DNA from: an uncultured Faecalibacterium sp.
GTDB taxonomy: Bacteria; Bacillota; Clostridia; Oscillospirales; Ruminococcaceae
Direction: 5' to 3'
Length of the DNA stretch: 15,442 nucleotides
NCBI GenBank assembly: GCA_900551435.1
Contig: URVW01000056.1
Location: 1 to 15,442 of the forward strand
Numbering within the stretch: the first letter of the stretch is position 1; every line of letters begins with the position of its first letter. Below are positions 7,392 to 13,145 of the stretch, piece by piece. Both the position numbers and the translations under genes were made by a program. The notes beneath the pieces are model-generated. The model was not told the DNA's origin, ran no database searches, and was given only the letters and a program-made list of their open reading frames with translations.

Positions 7392-8390
7392 GTGGAAGCT
7401 ACCAAAAAATTGAATGGCAAGGCCGTGAAAAAGTGGCTGAGTGAAAACGCCATCATCGTCCTGATGCTGCTCGTGTCCCTGATCGTCGGCATCATCCACC
7501 CCAACTTCTTTGCAGTTGCAAACCTGATCAACCTGTTCAAGAACGTGTCCATCCGCTATATCATCGCGCTGGGCATTTCCGGCTGTCTGATCACCACCGG
7601 CAACGACCTGTCGGCTGGCCGTCTGGCTGGTTTTGCAGCCTGCCTCGCCTGCATCTTTGCGCAGACCGAGGGCGCTACCGGTAAGTTCTATCCCAATATG
7701 CCCACCCTGCCCACTCCCGTGGTGTTCATTCTGGTCATCGCCATCTGCGCTATCGTGGGTCTGTGCAACGGTCTGGTCGTCTCTTACCTGAAGGTCCAGC
7801 CCTTCATCGCAACGCTGGGCATGCAGCAGGTCGTCTATGGTATCTGCCTGGTCTACACCGGCGGTACTCCCATCGGCTCCCTGAACAAGGACTTCACCTC
7901 TCTGGCTTCCAACACCATCATCGGCGTGCCTGTCCTGATCTGGATCGCCTTGATCGTGGCTGCCTGCTTCTGGTTCCTGTACAACAAGACCCGTCACGGT
8001 AAGTACATGTACGCCATCGGCGGCAACGAAGCTGCTGCTGAGGTCGCCGGTGTCAACGTTGCAGCGACCAAGATCCGCATTTACATCCTCGCTTCCTGCA
8101 TGTTCGGTCTGGCTGGCTGCCTGTTGGCTGCAAAGTCCGGCGGCGCATCCGTCAACACCGCACAGGGCTATGAGCTGGACGCGATCGCAGCTTCCACCAT
8201 CGGCGGCGTTTCCACCACCGGCGGCGTCGGCACGGTCCCCGGCATTCTGGTCGGCGTTCTGGTCTTTGAGCTGATGAAGGTCGCTCTGCAGTTCATGAAC
8301 GTCAACTCCTCCTACACCTACATCGTGCAGGGCCTTGTCATCATCGTGGCTGTCGCCATCGATATCCGCAAGTACCTCGCGAAGAAGTAA
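7392..8390 (+). CDS. mglC: Galactose/methyl galactoside ABC transporter permease MglC
   Basis: A 332-residue membrane permease of the branched-chain-type (BPD_transp_2) ABC family, forming the sugar path of MglBAC. It has about 8-10 hydrophobic helices. The conserved cytoplasmic loop that contacts the ATPase is TRHGKYMYAIGGNEAAAEVA (200-219), and the early motif GNDLSAGRLAG (70-80) is typical of sugar permeases. The start is GTG at 7392, supported by AAGGAGG (7376-7382) 9 nt upstream; no ATG fits as well. It is the last gene of the operon, followed by a strong terminator at 8406. Confidence 0.92.
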   Translation: MEATKKLNGKAVKKWLSENAIIVLMLLVSLIVGIIHPNFFAVANLINLFKNVSIRYIIALGISGCLITTGNDLSAGRLAGFAACLACIFAQTEGATGKFYPNMPTLPTPVVFILVIAICAIVGLCNGLVVSYLKVQPFIATLGMQQVVYGICLVYTGGTPIGSLNKDFTSLASNTIIGVPVLIWIALIVAACFWFLYNKTRHGKYMYAIGGNEAAAEVAGVNVAATKIRIYILASCMFGLAGCLLAAKSGGASVNTAQGYELDAIAASTIGGVSTTGGVGTVPGILVGVLVFELMKVALQFMNVNSSYTYIVQGLVIIVAVAIDIRKYLAKK

Positions 8391-8405
8391 TCGAAACGTC
8401 TCTGT

Positions 8406-8440
8406 GGGCCGTCCGCTCGTTGCAGCGGGCGGCCCTTTTT
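8406..8440 (+). terminator. Rho-independent terminator of mglBAC
   Basis: GGGCCG (8406-8411), a T-G wobble and CCGCT pair with AGCGG, G and CGGCCC (8424-8435) around a 6-nt loop, giving a 12-bp stem followed directly by TTTTT. It closes the mgl operon. Confidence 0.93.
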
Positions 8441-8449
8441 GTGTAAGGA

Positions 8450-8478
8450 TTGCCACCGACGAAAAAATATTCTATAAT
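8450..8478 (+). promoter_or_regulatory. Strong predicted promoter of the small coiled-coil membrane protein gene
   Basis: A -35 box TTGCCA (8450-8455) and a perfect TATAAT (8473-8478) are separated by 17 nt. The leader would be about 20 nt, leaving little room for regulation in RNA. Confidence 0.75.
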
Positions 8479-8503
8479 AGGAAAAAACCAAGGAGAAAAA
8501 CCA

Positions 8504-8812
8504 ATGACGGAACGAAACGAAAAAGAAGCCGAACTGGCCCGCCGCGAAGCGCTTCTGGCTGAGCGCGAGGCCCAGCTGGAAAAGGAACAGGCCGAATTTG
8601 CTGCGGCAAAGGCCCAGAGCGAGGAGGGCAAAAAGACCTTCCTCAACAACAACGACCCCAATTTCGTGAACCCGAAGGAAAAGATCTACGATAAATTCCC
8701 GCTGACCGTGCATCAGATGGATCTCATCATCGGGGTGCTGTTTGCGCTCATCATCCTGTTTTTGGTGCTGGGAATGACTCATACCAGCTTTTTTGGTCTG
8801 TTTGGCGGTTAA
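8504..8812 (+). CDS. Small coiled-coil protein with C-terminal membrane anchor, unknown function
   Basis: A 102-residue protein that I do not recognise. Residues 1-45 are highly charged, with a repeating Ala/Glu/Arg pattern (ELARREALLAEREAQLEKEQ, 10-29) expected to form a coiled coil. Residues 46-70 are polar. Residues 73-92 form one hydrophobic segment, followed by a short tail ending in Gly-Gly. The topology would be a cytoplasmic coiled coil with a tail anchor. ATG at 8504 has AAGGAG (8490-8495) 8 nt upstream; the frame opens earlier but the upstream part overlaps the promoter. No terminator is visible between it and the TAXI gene, so it may be cotranscribed with that operon. A scaffold or regulatory subunit is possible but not shown. 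Confidence 0.75.
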   Translation: MTERNEKEAELARREALLAEREAQLEKEQAEFAAAKAQSEEGKKTFLNNNDPNFVNPKEKIYDKFPLTVHQMDLIIGVLFALIILFLVLGMTHTSFFGLFGG

Positions 8813-8828
8813 AATATTGCGGAAGTGA

Positions 8829-8857
8829 TTGAAGCTCACCCTCTGGATGCGTATAAT
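8829..8857 (+). promoter_or_regulatory. Predicted promoter of the TAXI-gltS operon
   Basis: A -35 box TTGAAG (8829-8834) and a perfect TATAAT (8852-8857) are separated by 17 nt. Transcription would start near 8864, leaving a leader of about 48 nt before the TAXI ORF. Confidence 0.65.
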
Positions 8858-8911
8858 TTAATATGGAAAGTATGACTGCCGCTTGGGCAGGAAAGAACAG
8901 AGGGAATGAAT

Positions 8912-9874
8912 ATGAAAGATTCGTGGAAACTGGCATTGACGGCCATCGTTCTGACGGTGGCCGCGCTGCTGACAGGCTGCTCGTCACAGACGCTGAACCG
9001 GCTGCGCTTTGGCGTTGCGGGCGAAGGCGGCGTGTATCATGCGTTTGGTCAGCAGTTTGCAGCATTGGAGAATGAAACGTCCAATGGAACGGTCGAAGAA
9101 AAGACCACCGCCGGCTCGGCGGCCAACCTTCGGCTTTTGATGGGAGATTATCTGCAGCTGGCCATCGCACAGGCCGACCTTGCGCAGGATGCAGAAAACC
9201 GTACCGGCATCTTTGCGGAAGAAGAGGAAGAGGGCAGTTTTTCTGCCGTTGCGGCCCTCTATACGGAAGCCTGTCAGGTCGTGGTGCGGGCAGATTCCGG
9301 CATTGAAACCATCGAGGACCTGCAGGGAAAGACGGTCAGCATCGGCGAGGAAGAATCCGGTTCCGAGCAGAACGCCAAGCAGATTCTTGCAGCGTATGGC
9401 CTCAGCGACCAGCTGGTGAACTGCCTGAATCTGAACTATACCGATGCAGCGGCACAGCTCAAGGCTGGAAAGATCGATGCACTCTTCGTGACATCCGGCG
9501 CACCGTTTGAGATGCTGATGGGGCTGGCAGAGGAGTGCGAAGTCCGTCTGCTGCCCATCGACGGCGCAGCGGCACAGCGGCTTTTAAGCCTGTCGAAAGC
9601 CTACCAGAGCACCGTCATTCCGGCGGGGACCTATCCCGGACAGGATGCAGATGTGCAGACCGTGGGCGTGAAAGCGCTGCTGTTGGTCAACGATGCCGTT
9701 CCCGCCAAGCAGGTGCAGAAGCTGACACAGCTGCTGTTTACCGGCCGGGAAGGGCTGGAAGAACAGCTTGGCATCGCACTGGATGCGGAAGCGGACGCAG
9801 TAGAGGGCGTTGGGGTTCCGTTCCATGCGGGAGCAGCGGCTTATTATAAAACGGTGGGAATTACGGTCGATTGA
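8912..9874 (+). CDS. TAXI-family substrate-binding lipoprotein
   Basis: A 320-residue extracytoplasmic solute receptor of the TAXI (TRAP-associated extracytoplasmic immunogenic) family. The N-terminus is a lipoprotein signal with lipobox LTGC and C23. Family features are GVAGEGGVYHAFG (34-46; the usual form is a Gly-rich loop followed by Y), TTAGSAANLRLLMGD with LAIAQAD (65-89), ACQVVVRADSGI then DLQGKTVSIGEEESGSEQNA (120-155), and DALFVTSGAPF (189-199). I chose ATG 8912 because AGAGGG (8899-8904) then stands 7 nt upstream; ATG 8906 is only 1 nt from it. TAXI receptors normally serve TRAP DctQM-type membrane proteins, none of which is in the window. Instead a GltS symporter starts 28 nt downstream. 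Some characterised TAXI receptors bind glutamate, so the pairing makes sense, but the ligand here is inferred. Confidence 0.85.
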   Translation: MKDSWKLALTAIVLTVAALLTGCSSQTLNRLRFGVAGEGGVYHAFGQQFAALENETSNGTVEEKTTAGSAANLRLLMGDYLQLAIAQADLAQDAENRTGIFAEEEEEGSFSAVAALYTEACQVVVRADSGIETIEDLQGKTVSIGEEESGSEQNAKQILAAYGLSDQLVNCLNLNYTDAAAQLKAGKIDALFVTSGAPFEMLMGLAEECEVRLLPIDGAAAQRLLSLSKAYQSTVIPAGTYPGQDADVQTVGVKALLLVNDAVPAKQVQKLTQLLFTGREGLEEQLGIALDAEADAVEGVGVPFHAGAAAYYKTVGITVD

Positions 9875-9902
9875 ACGGCCTGAGACAGAGGGAAAGCTTC
9901 AA

Positions 9903-11090
9903 ATGAAAATCGAATTGGATATGTATCAGACGCTGGCTATGGCGGTGCTGGTCCTGATGCTTGGCAAGTTTCTGCGCAGCCGGGTGCAGGTCTTGGAAAA
10001 ATTCTGCATCCCGGCTCCCGTCATCGGCGGTGTGTTGTTCGCCATTTTTACCTGTGTATGCTATGTCACCGGCATTGCTGAGTTTGGATTCGACGATATC
10101 CTGAAAGAAGTCTGCATGGTGTTCTTTTTCACCTCCGTCGGATTTCAGGCGAATCTGAAGGTCCTGAAGAGCGGCGGAAAAGCGATGATCGTCTTTCTGG
10201 GGCTGGTCATCGTGCTGATCGTTGGACAGAACGTTCTGGCGGTGGGATTGGCAAAGCTGCTGGGAGTGGATGCGCTGGTCGGTCTGTGCACCGGCTCCAT
10301 CCCGATGGTCGGCGGCCACGGCACGGCGGGCGCGTTCGGCCCGGTGCTGGAGGATTTCGGCATCTCCGGCGCAACGACGCTCTGCACCGCGGCGGCGACC
10401 TACGGCCTGATCGCGGGCAGCATGATGGGCGGCCCCATCGGCAAGATGCTCATTGAAAAACACGATCTGCTCAAGACCGTCGTGCCGGAGGACGACAGCC
10501 TTCTGGTCGAGGAGGAAATGAAGCACGAGCGCCATGTCAGCATGTACCCCTCGGCGGTGTTCCAGCTCATCTTGGCCATCGGCATCGGCACGATCTTCTC
10601 CAAGCTGCTGTCCCTGACCGGAATGACCTTTCCCATCTATATCGGCGCGATGATCGCGGCGGCCTGTATCCGGAACATCGGCGAGTACAGCGGAAAATTC
10701 ACGACCTATATGGGCGAGATCAACGATATCGGCGGCATCAGTCTGTCGCTTTTCCTCGGCATGGCGATGATCACCCTGAAGCTTTGGCAGCTGGCAGACC
10801 TTGCGGGTCCGCTGGTCATCCTTCTGGCAGGGCAGACGGTGTTCATCGCGCTGTATGTCATTCTGGTCGTGTTCAATGTCATGGGCCACGATTACGATGC
10901 GGCGGTCATCGTGTCGGGCGTCTGCGGCTTCGGCATGGGCGCGACCCCCAATGCAATGGCGAATATGCAGGTCCTCTGCGATAAGTATTCGCCCTCAGTC
11001 AAGGCATACCTGCTCATCCCTCTGGTGGGCAGTTTGTTTGCGGATTTCATCAATAGTCTGGTCATTACGTTGTTTATCAATTTGATTTGA
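9903..11090 (+). CDS. gltS: Sodium/glutamate symporter, GltS family
   Basis: A 395-residue membrane protein of the glutamate:Na+ symporter (ESS) family; E. coli GltS has about 401 residues. The protein has two homologous halves, each with a pore loop: GGHGTAGAFG (137-146) and GFGMGATPNAMANM (342-355), the hallmark motifs of the family. About ten hydrophobic helices surround a charged central loop (about 185-212, KHDLL to KHERH). ATG at 9903 is supported by AGAGGGA (9887-9893) 9 nt upstream; the frame is open for 31 codons before it, but that part overlaps the TAXI gene. It lies 28 nt after the TAXI gene and 10 nt before the His-rich peptide gene, so the three are one operon. Transport of glutamate is family knowledge; dependence on the TAXI protein is a hypothesis. 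Confidence 0.92.
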   Translation: MKIELDMYQTLAMAVLVLMLGKFLRSRVQVLEKFCIPAPVIGGVLFAIFTCVCYVTGIAEFGFDDILKEVCMVFFFTSVGFQANLKVLKSGGKAMIVFLGLVIVLIVGQNVLAVGLAKLLGVDALVGLCTGSIPMVGGHGTAGAFGPVLEDFGISGATTLCTAAATYGLIAGSMMGGPIGKMLIEKHDLLKTVVPEDDSLLVEEEMKHERHVSMYPSAVFQLILAIGIGTIFSKLLSLTGMTFPIYIGAMIAAACIRNIGEYSGKFTTYMGEINDIGGISLSLFLGMAMITLKLWQLADLAGPLVILLAGQTVFIALYVILVVFNVMGHDYDAAVIVSGVCGFGMGATPNAMANMQVLCDKYSPSVKAYLLIPLVGSLFADFINSLVITLFINLI

Positions 11091-11100
11091 GGAGAGCACA

Positions 11101-11310
11101 ATGTTCTATCATCATTTGAAAATGTGGTTCCAGAAAAAACTGTGGGGCAAGCCTGAGCACCCGCGTGAGCATGAGGAGGACCGGGTCGCCGTCCCGGAAG
11201 TGCACACCGGAAAAGTGCCCCAGCACCCGGAGGAGGCGCACCCGCATTCGGAGCCGATCCATTATGAGAATGTGGCGATCCCCGAGGTGCATCTCCCGCA
11301 TAAAAAGTAA
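11101..11310 (+). CDS. Small His/Glu/Pro-rich protein, unknown function
   Basis: A 69-residue protein that I do not recognise. It has 11 histidines, many Glu and Pro, and no membrane segment or signal beyond a short amphipathic start (FYHHLKMWFQKKLW, 2-15). The motif V-A-V/I-P-E-V-H occurs twice, at 29-35 and 58-64, with a His/Pro-rich stretch between. The His and acidic content suggests metal binding, or a soluble tail that interacts with GltS. ATG at 11101 has GAGGAG 6 nt upstream and follows gltS by 10 nt, so translation is well supported and probably coupled. A hairpin (CCGCA 11296-11300 / TGCGG 11317-11321) surrounds its stop codon. Confidence 0.7.
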   Translation: MFYHHLKMWFQKKLWGKPEHPREHEEDRVAVPEVHTGKVPQHPEEAHPHSEPIHYENVAIPEVHLPHKK

Positions 11311-11326
11311 ATTTTTTGCGGAACGC

Positions 11327-11355
11327 TTGACATTTTCTTGGAGCGGGCTTATACT
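11327..11355 (+). promoter_or_regulatory. Strong predicted promoter of the antisense (antitoxin) RNA
   Basis: A perfect -35 TTGACA (11327-11332) and TATACT (11350-11355) are separated by 17 nt. It is the best promoter in the window, yet no plus-strand ORF follows. Transcription would begin near 11362, at the edge of the direct repeat, and run only about 90 nt to the terminator at 11408-11449. A strong promoter driving a short untranslated RNA is what a type I antitoxin needs. Confidence 0.8.
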
Positions 11356-11363
11356 AAGGCTAC

Positions 11364-11397
11364 AATGTAAGAAACACCTGTCTACTCCATCAGACGC
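11364..11397. repeat. Direct repeat, copy A (antitoxin side)
   Basis: Matches 11542-11568 at 26 of 27 aligned bases. The single mismatch is G11371 against A11549. Copy A has a 7-base insertion TGTCTAC (11379-11385) in the middle. The copies lie on either side of the toxin C-terminal coding part and the terminator, like the DR elements of Fst-type loci. Confidence 0.85.
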
Positions 11398-11449
11398 AAA
11401 CCAAAACGAAGCCCCTCGGTACTGATCCTACCGAGGGGCTTCTTGGTTT
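11398..11449. terminator. Bidirectional Rho-independent terminator shared by toxin mRNA and antisense RNA
   Basis: GAAGCCCCTCGGTA (11408-11421) pairs perfectly with TACCGAGGGGCTTC (11429-11442) around a 7-nt loop. An outer stem AAACCAA (11398-11404) / TTGGTTT (11443-11449) continues it after a 3-nt bulge. On the plus strand the tail is TTGGTTT; on the minus strand it is GTTTTGGTTT. The toxin stop codon (11450-11448) overlaps its edge, so the hairpin ends both convergent transcripts. Confidence 0.9.
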
Positions 11450-11561
11450 AGTGCTCGCTGTCCCTATTCTGTCTGTCAAGCCACTTGCAGATTCGGTCCG
11501 AGAAAACTCCCGCGATCGTGTCTGCTATAACAGACGCCAGAAATGTAAAAAACACCTCCAT
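11448..11561 (-). CDS. Putative Fst-like type I toxin: 37-residue membrane peptide
   Basis: A 37-residue ORF. Residues 3-21 (VFFTFLASVIADTIAGVFS) form one hydrophobic helix with a single Asp. The tail is charged and contains CKWLDR (25-30), then QNRDSEH. A short membrane helix followed by W-L-x-x-R and a polar tail is the build of Fst/Lpt-type toxic peptides (about 30-40 residues), which disturb the cell membrane. The ATG at 11561 has a near-perfect SD, AAGGAGGTG (core GGAGG at 11576-11572). That SD is locked in a hairpin with 11597-11593, as expected for a toxin that must not be translated early. It has its own promoter (11643-11615), a shared terminator, and a convergent antisense RNA. Identity as a toxin is inferred from this architecture; the peptide itself is too short for a firm family match by eye. 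Confidence 0.68.
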   Translation of the reverse strand: MEVFFTFLASVIADTIAGVFSDRICKWLDRQNRDSEH

Positions 11562-11568
11562 CAGACGC
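11542..11568. repeat. Direct repeat, copy B (toxin start region)
   Basis: The second copy of the repeat at 11364-11397, without the 7-base insertion. On the minus strand it spans from 7 nt before the toxin ATG to about codon 7, so an RNA reading copy A in the plus direction can base-pair with toxin mRNA over the start codon. Confidence 0.85.
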
Positions 11569-11571
11569 TCA

Positions 11572-11597
11572 CCTCCTTCCGTCCTAACGAATGGAGG
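11572..11597 (-). promoter_or_regulatory. 5' leader hairpin that sequesters the toxin ribosome-binding site
   Basis: In the toxin mRNA, CCUCC (11597-11593) pairs with the SD GGAGG (11576-11572). After an A-A mismatch, UUCGU (11591-11587) pairs with ACGGA (11582-11578), including one U-G wobble, around the loop UAGG. The stem of 5 + 5 bp covers the whole SD core. In Fst-type systems such a leader stem keeps translation low until the antitoxin RNA binds. Confidence 0.75.
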
Positions 11598-11614
11598 GGC
11601 GGGGCAGCAAATTT

Positions 11615-11643
11615 AGTATAACACAAAAACAGGGCAGCAACAA
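11615..11643 (-). promoter_or_regulatory. Predicted promoter of the toxin mRNA
   Basis: Reading the minus strand, -35 TTGTTG (11643-11638) and -10 TATACT (11620-11615) are separated by 17 nt. Transcription would start near 11608, giving a leader of about 47 nt and an mRNA of about 200-210 nt ending at the shared terminator. Confidence 0.7.
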
Positions 11644-11654
11644 GAAATTTCGAC

Positions 11655-11691
11655 AAAAAATGACCCTCTCCATCGCAGGACGGAGAGGGTC
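11655..11691 (-). terminator. Rho-independent terminator of the NCS2 permease gene
   Basis: On the minus strand GACCCTCTCC (11691-11682 region) pairs with GGAGAGGGTC (11671-11662) in a perfect 10-bp stem, followed by a run of T opposite A11655-11660. It separates the permease gene from the toxin promoter only about 12 nt further on. Confidence 0.9.
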
Positions 11692-11706
11692 GTTTTCATG
11701 CTGTTT

Positions 11707-13077
11707 TTACAGCAGAACGTACTTGAGGATGAACAGCACAGTCAGGATATACATGAGCGGGCTGATCTTCTTTTCCTTGGCCTTGCCGGTGATGAGGTTC
11801 AGCAGGGTCCAGGAGATGACGCCGATGGCGATGCCTTCCGAGATGCTGTAAGCGGTCGGCATGGCCAGAATGGTCAGGAAAGCGGGGATGCCTTCTGCGG
11901 GATCGTCGAACTCGATCTTCAGGGCGGAACCCATCATGTAGAAGCCGACGATGATCAGGGCAGGAGCCGTTGCAAAGCTGGGGATGGTCAGGAACAGGGG
12001 GCTGAACACGACCGCCAGCAGGAACAGCACGCCGGTGGTCATGGAGGTCAGGCCGGTGCGGCCGCCCTCGGTGACGCCGGAAGCGCTTTCGACGAAGGTG
12101 GTGGTGGTGGAAGTGCCCAGAACTGCACCGGCGCAGGTGGCGATGGAGTCAGCCATCAGAGCGCCCTTGATGTGGGGCAGCTTGCCGTCCTCATCCAGCA
12201 TGTCGGCCTTGGAAGCCACGCCGATCAGCGTGCCCAGCGTGTCGAACAGGTCCACGAACAGGAACGAGAACATGACCGCGAAGAAGTTCAGGATGCCGAC
12301 GCCGGAGAAGTCGGTCTTAAAGACCTGACCGAAGGTCTTGCCCAGCGCGGAGAAATCGAAGCTGATGAAGGAAGTGGGGATGACCGAGTACATGCCCGCA
12401 TCCGCATTGGGCACATAGATGCCGGTCAGCTCGCAGACGATGCCCAGCACCCAAGTGATGAGGATGCCGTACAGGATGCCGCCCTTGACCTTCTTGACCA
12501 GCAGGATGGCCGTGATGAGCACGCCGACGAGGGCAAGGATCGCGCCCACGCCGATGCTGTGGAAGGTCTCACCCTTGAAGTGCTGATAGGTGACGAGGGT
12601 GGAGTCGCTGTTGACGATGAGCTTTGCGTTCTGCAGACCGACAAAGGCGACGAACAGGCCGATGCCGACGCTGACCGCGCTCTTCAGGGTCATGGGGATG
12701 GCGTTGAAGATGGCTTCACGCACATTGGTCAGGCTGAGCACGATGAAGATGATGCCTTCCACAAAGACGGCCATCAACGCCAGCTGCCAGCTATAGCCCA
12801 TGGTCAGGACGACCGTGTAGGAGAAGTATGCGTTCAGGCCCATGCCGGGAGCCAGTGCAAAGGGATAGTTGGCCAGCAGAGCCATCAGCGCCGTGCCGAT
12901 GAAGGATGCCAGCGAAGTAGCGATCAGGACAGCGTTGGCGTCCATGCCGGAAGCCGACAGGATGCTGGGGTTGACCGCGAGGATGTAGGCCATGGTCATG
13001 AAGGTGGTGATACCAGCCATGATCTCGGTCTTGACATCGGTGTGGTTCTCTTTCAGGTGAAAGATCTTTTCGAACAT
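11707..13077 (-). CDS. NCS2-family (AzgA/PbuG-like) purine nucleobase permease
   Basis: A 456-residue membrane transporter of the AzgA-like branch of the nucleobase:cation symporter-2 family, which takes up adenine, guanine or hypoxanthine with protons. About 12-14 hydrophobic helices are seen. Marks of the branch are NPSILSASGMD (36-46), ALAPGMGLNAYFSYTVV (74-90), FVDLFDTLGTLIG (274-286) and GTSTTTTFVESASGVTEGG (321-339), which hold the substrate-binding region and the half-helix motifs. ATG at 13077 has AGGAGG (13090-13085) 7 nt upstream. It is a single-gene unit with its own promoter (13174-13146), a terminator-like hairpin in the leader and a terminator at 11655. Which purine it carries cannot be told from sequence by eye, so no gene symbol is given. 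Confidence 0.92.
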   Translation of the reverse strand: MFEKIFHLKENHTDVKTEIMAGITTFMTMAYILAVNPSILSASGMDANAVLIATSLASFIGTALMALLANYPFALAPGMGLNAYFSYTVVLTMGYSWQLALMAVFVEGIIFIVLSLTNVREAIFNAIPMTLKSAVSVGIGLFVAFVGLQNAKLIVNSDSTLVTYQHFKGETFHSIGVGAILALVGVLITAILLVKKVKGGILYGILITWVLGIVCELTGIYVPNADAGMYSVIPTSFISFDFSALGKTFGQVFKTDFSGVGILNFFAVMFSFLFVDLFDTLGTLIGVASKADMLDEDGKLPHIKGALMADSIATCAGAVLGTSTTTTFVESASGVTEGGRTGLTSMTTGVLFLLAVVFSPLFLTIPSFATAPALIIVGFYMMGSALKIEFDDPAEGIPAFLTILAMPTAYSISEGIAIGVISWTLLNLITGKAKEKKISPLMYILTVLFILKYVLL

Positions 13078-13101
13078 GAAAGTTCCTCCTCTGATGTAAT
13101 G

Positions 13102-13132
13102 AAAAAATCCGCCGCGTGGGAAAGCGGACGGA
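13102..13132 (-). terminator. Terminator-like hairpin within the leader of the NCS2 permease gene
   Basis: On the minus strand TCCG-T-CCGC (13132-13124, bulged T) pairs with GCGGCGGA (13115-13108), an 8-bp stem with an 8-nt loop. Six T follow (opposite A13107-13102). It lies between the promoter (13174-13146) and the SD (13090-13085), so it could cause premature termination of the permease message. No classical purine riboswitch fold is seen in the short (~60 nt) leader. Confidence 0.6.
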
Positions 13133-13145
13133 AAGAACAGCTCTC

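Larger units (their letters stand above)
11362..11449 (+). ncRNA. Putative type I antitoxin RNA, convergent and antisense to the small toxin ORF
   Basis: A predicted RNA of about 88 nt between the promoter at 11327-11355 and the terminator at 11408-11449. Its only ATG is followed at once by TAA, so it is non-coding. Its 5' part carries AATGTAAGAAACACC (11364-11378) and TCCATCAGACGC (11386-11397). These repeat, almost exactly and in the same order, plus-strand sequence 11542-11568, which is the complement of the toxin start-codon region. The RNA can therefore pair in trans with the toxin message over its ATG and first codons, with a 7-nt bulge. Its 3' hairpin is also complementary to that of the toxin message because they share a bidirectional terminator. 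This is the plan of RNA II in Fst/par loci. Existence of the RNA is predicted, not observed. Confidence 0.68.

Noticed and set aside
5835..8456. A very long open frame (873 codons) on the minus strand antisense to mglA and mglC, and similar long frames antisense to the glucuronidase, symporter, NCS2 and ilvD genes
   Set aside because: These are shadows of strong codon bias in real genes. They have no recognisable domains, a composition rich in Asp, His, Gln and Gly, and no supporting ribosome sites, while the opposite strand encodes clear families.
8906..8911. ATG at 8906 as the TAXI gene start
   Set aside because: The AGAGGG ribosome site ends 1 nt before it; ATG 8912 has a normal 7-nt spacing.
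11296..11321. Hairpin around the stop codon of the His-rich gene as a terminator
   Set aside because: The T run is part of the stem and no U tract follows; the stem is mostly A-T with a bulge.
13078..13145. Purine riboswitch before the NCS2 permease
   Set aside because: The leader is about 60 nt and lacks the three-way junction and loop sequences of the guanine/adenine aptamer. Only the terminator-like hairpin remains.
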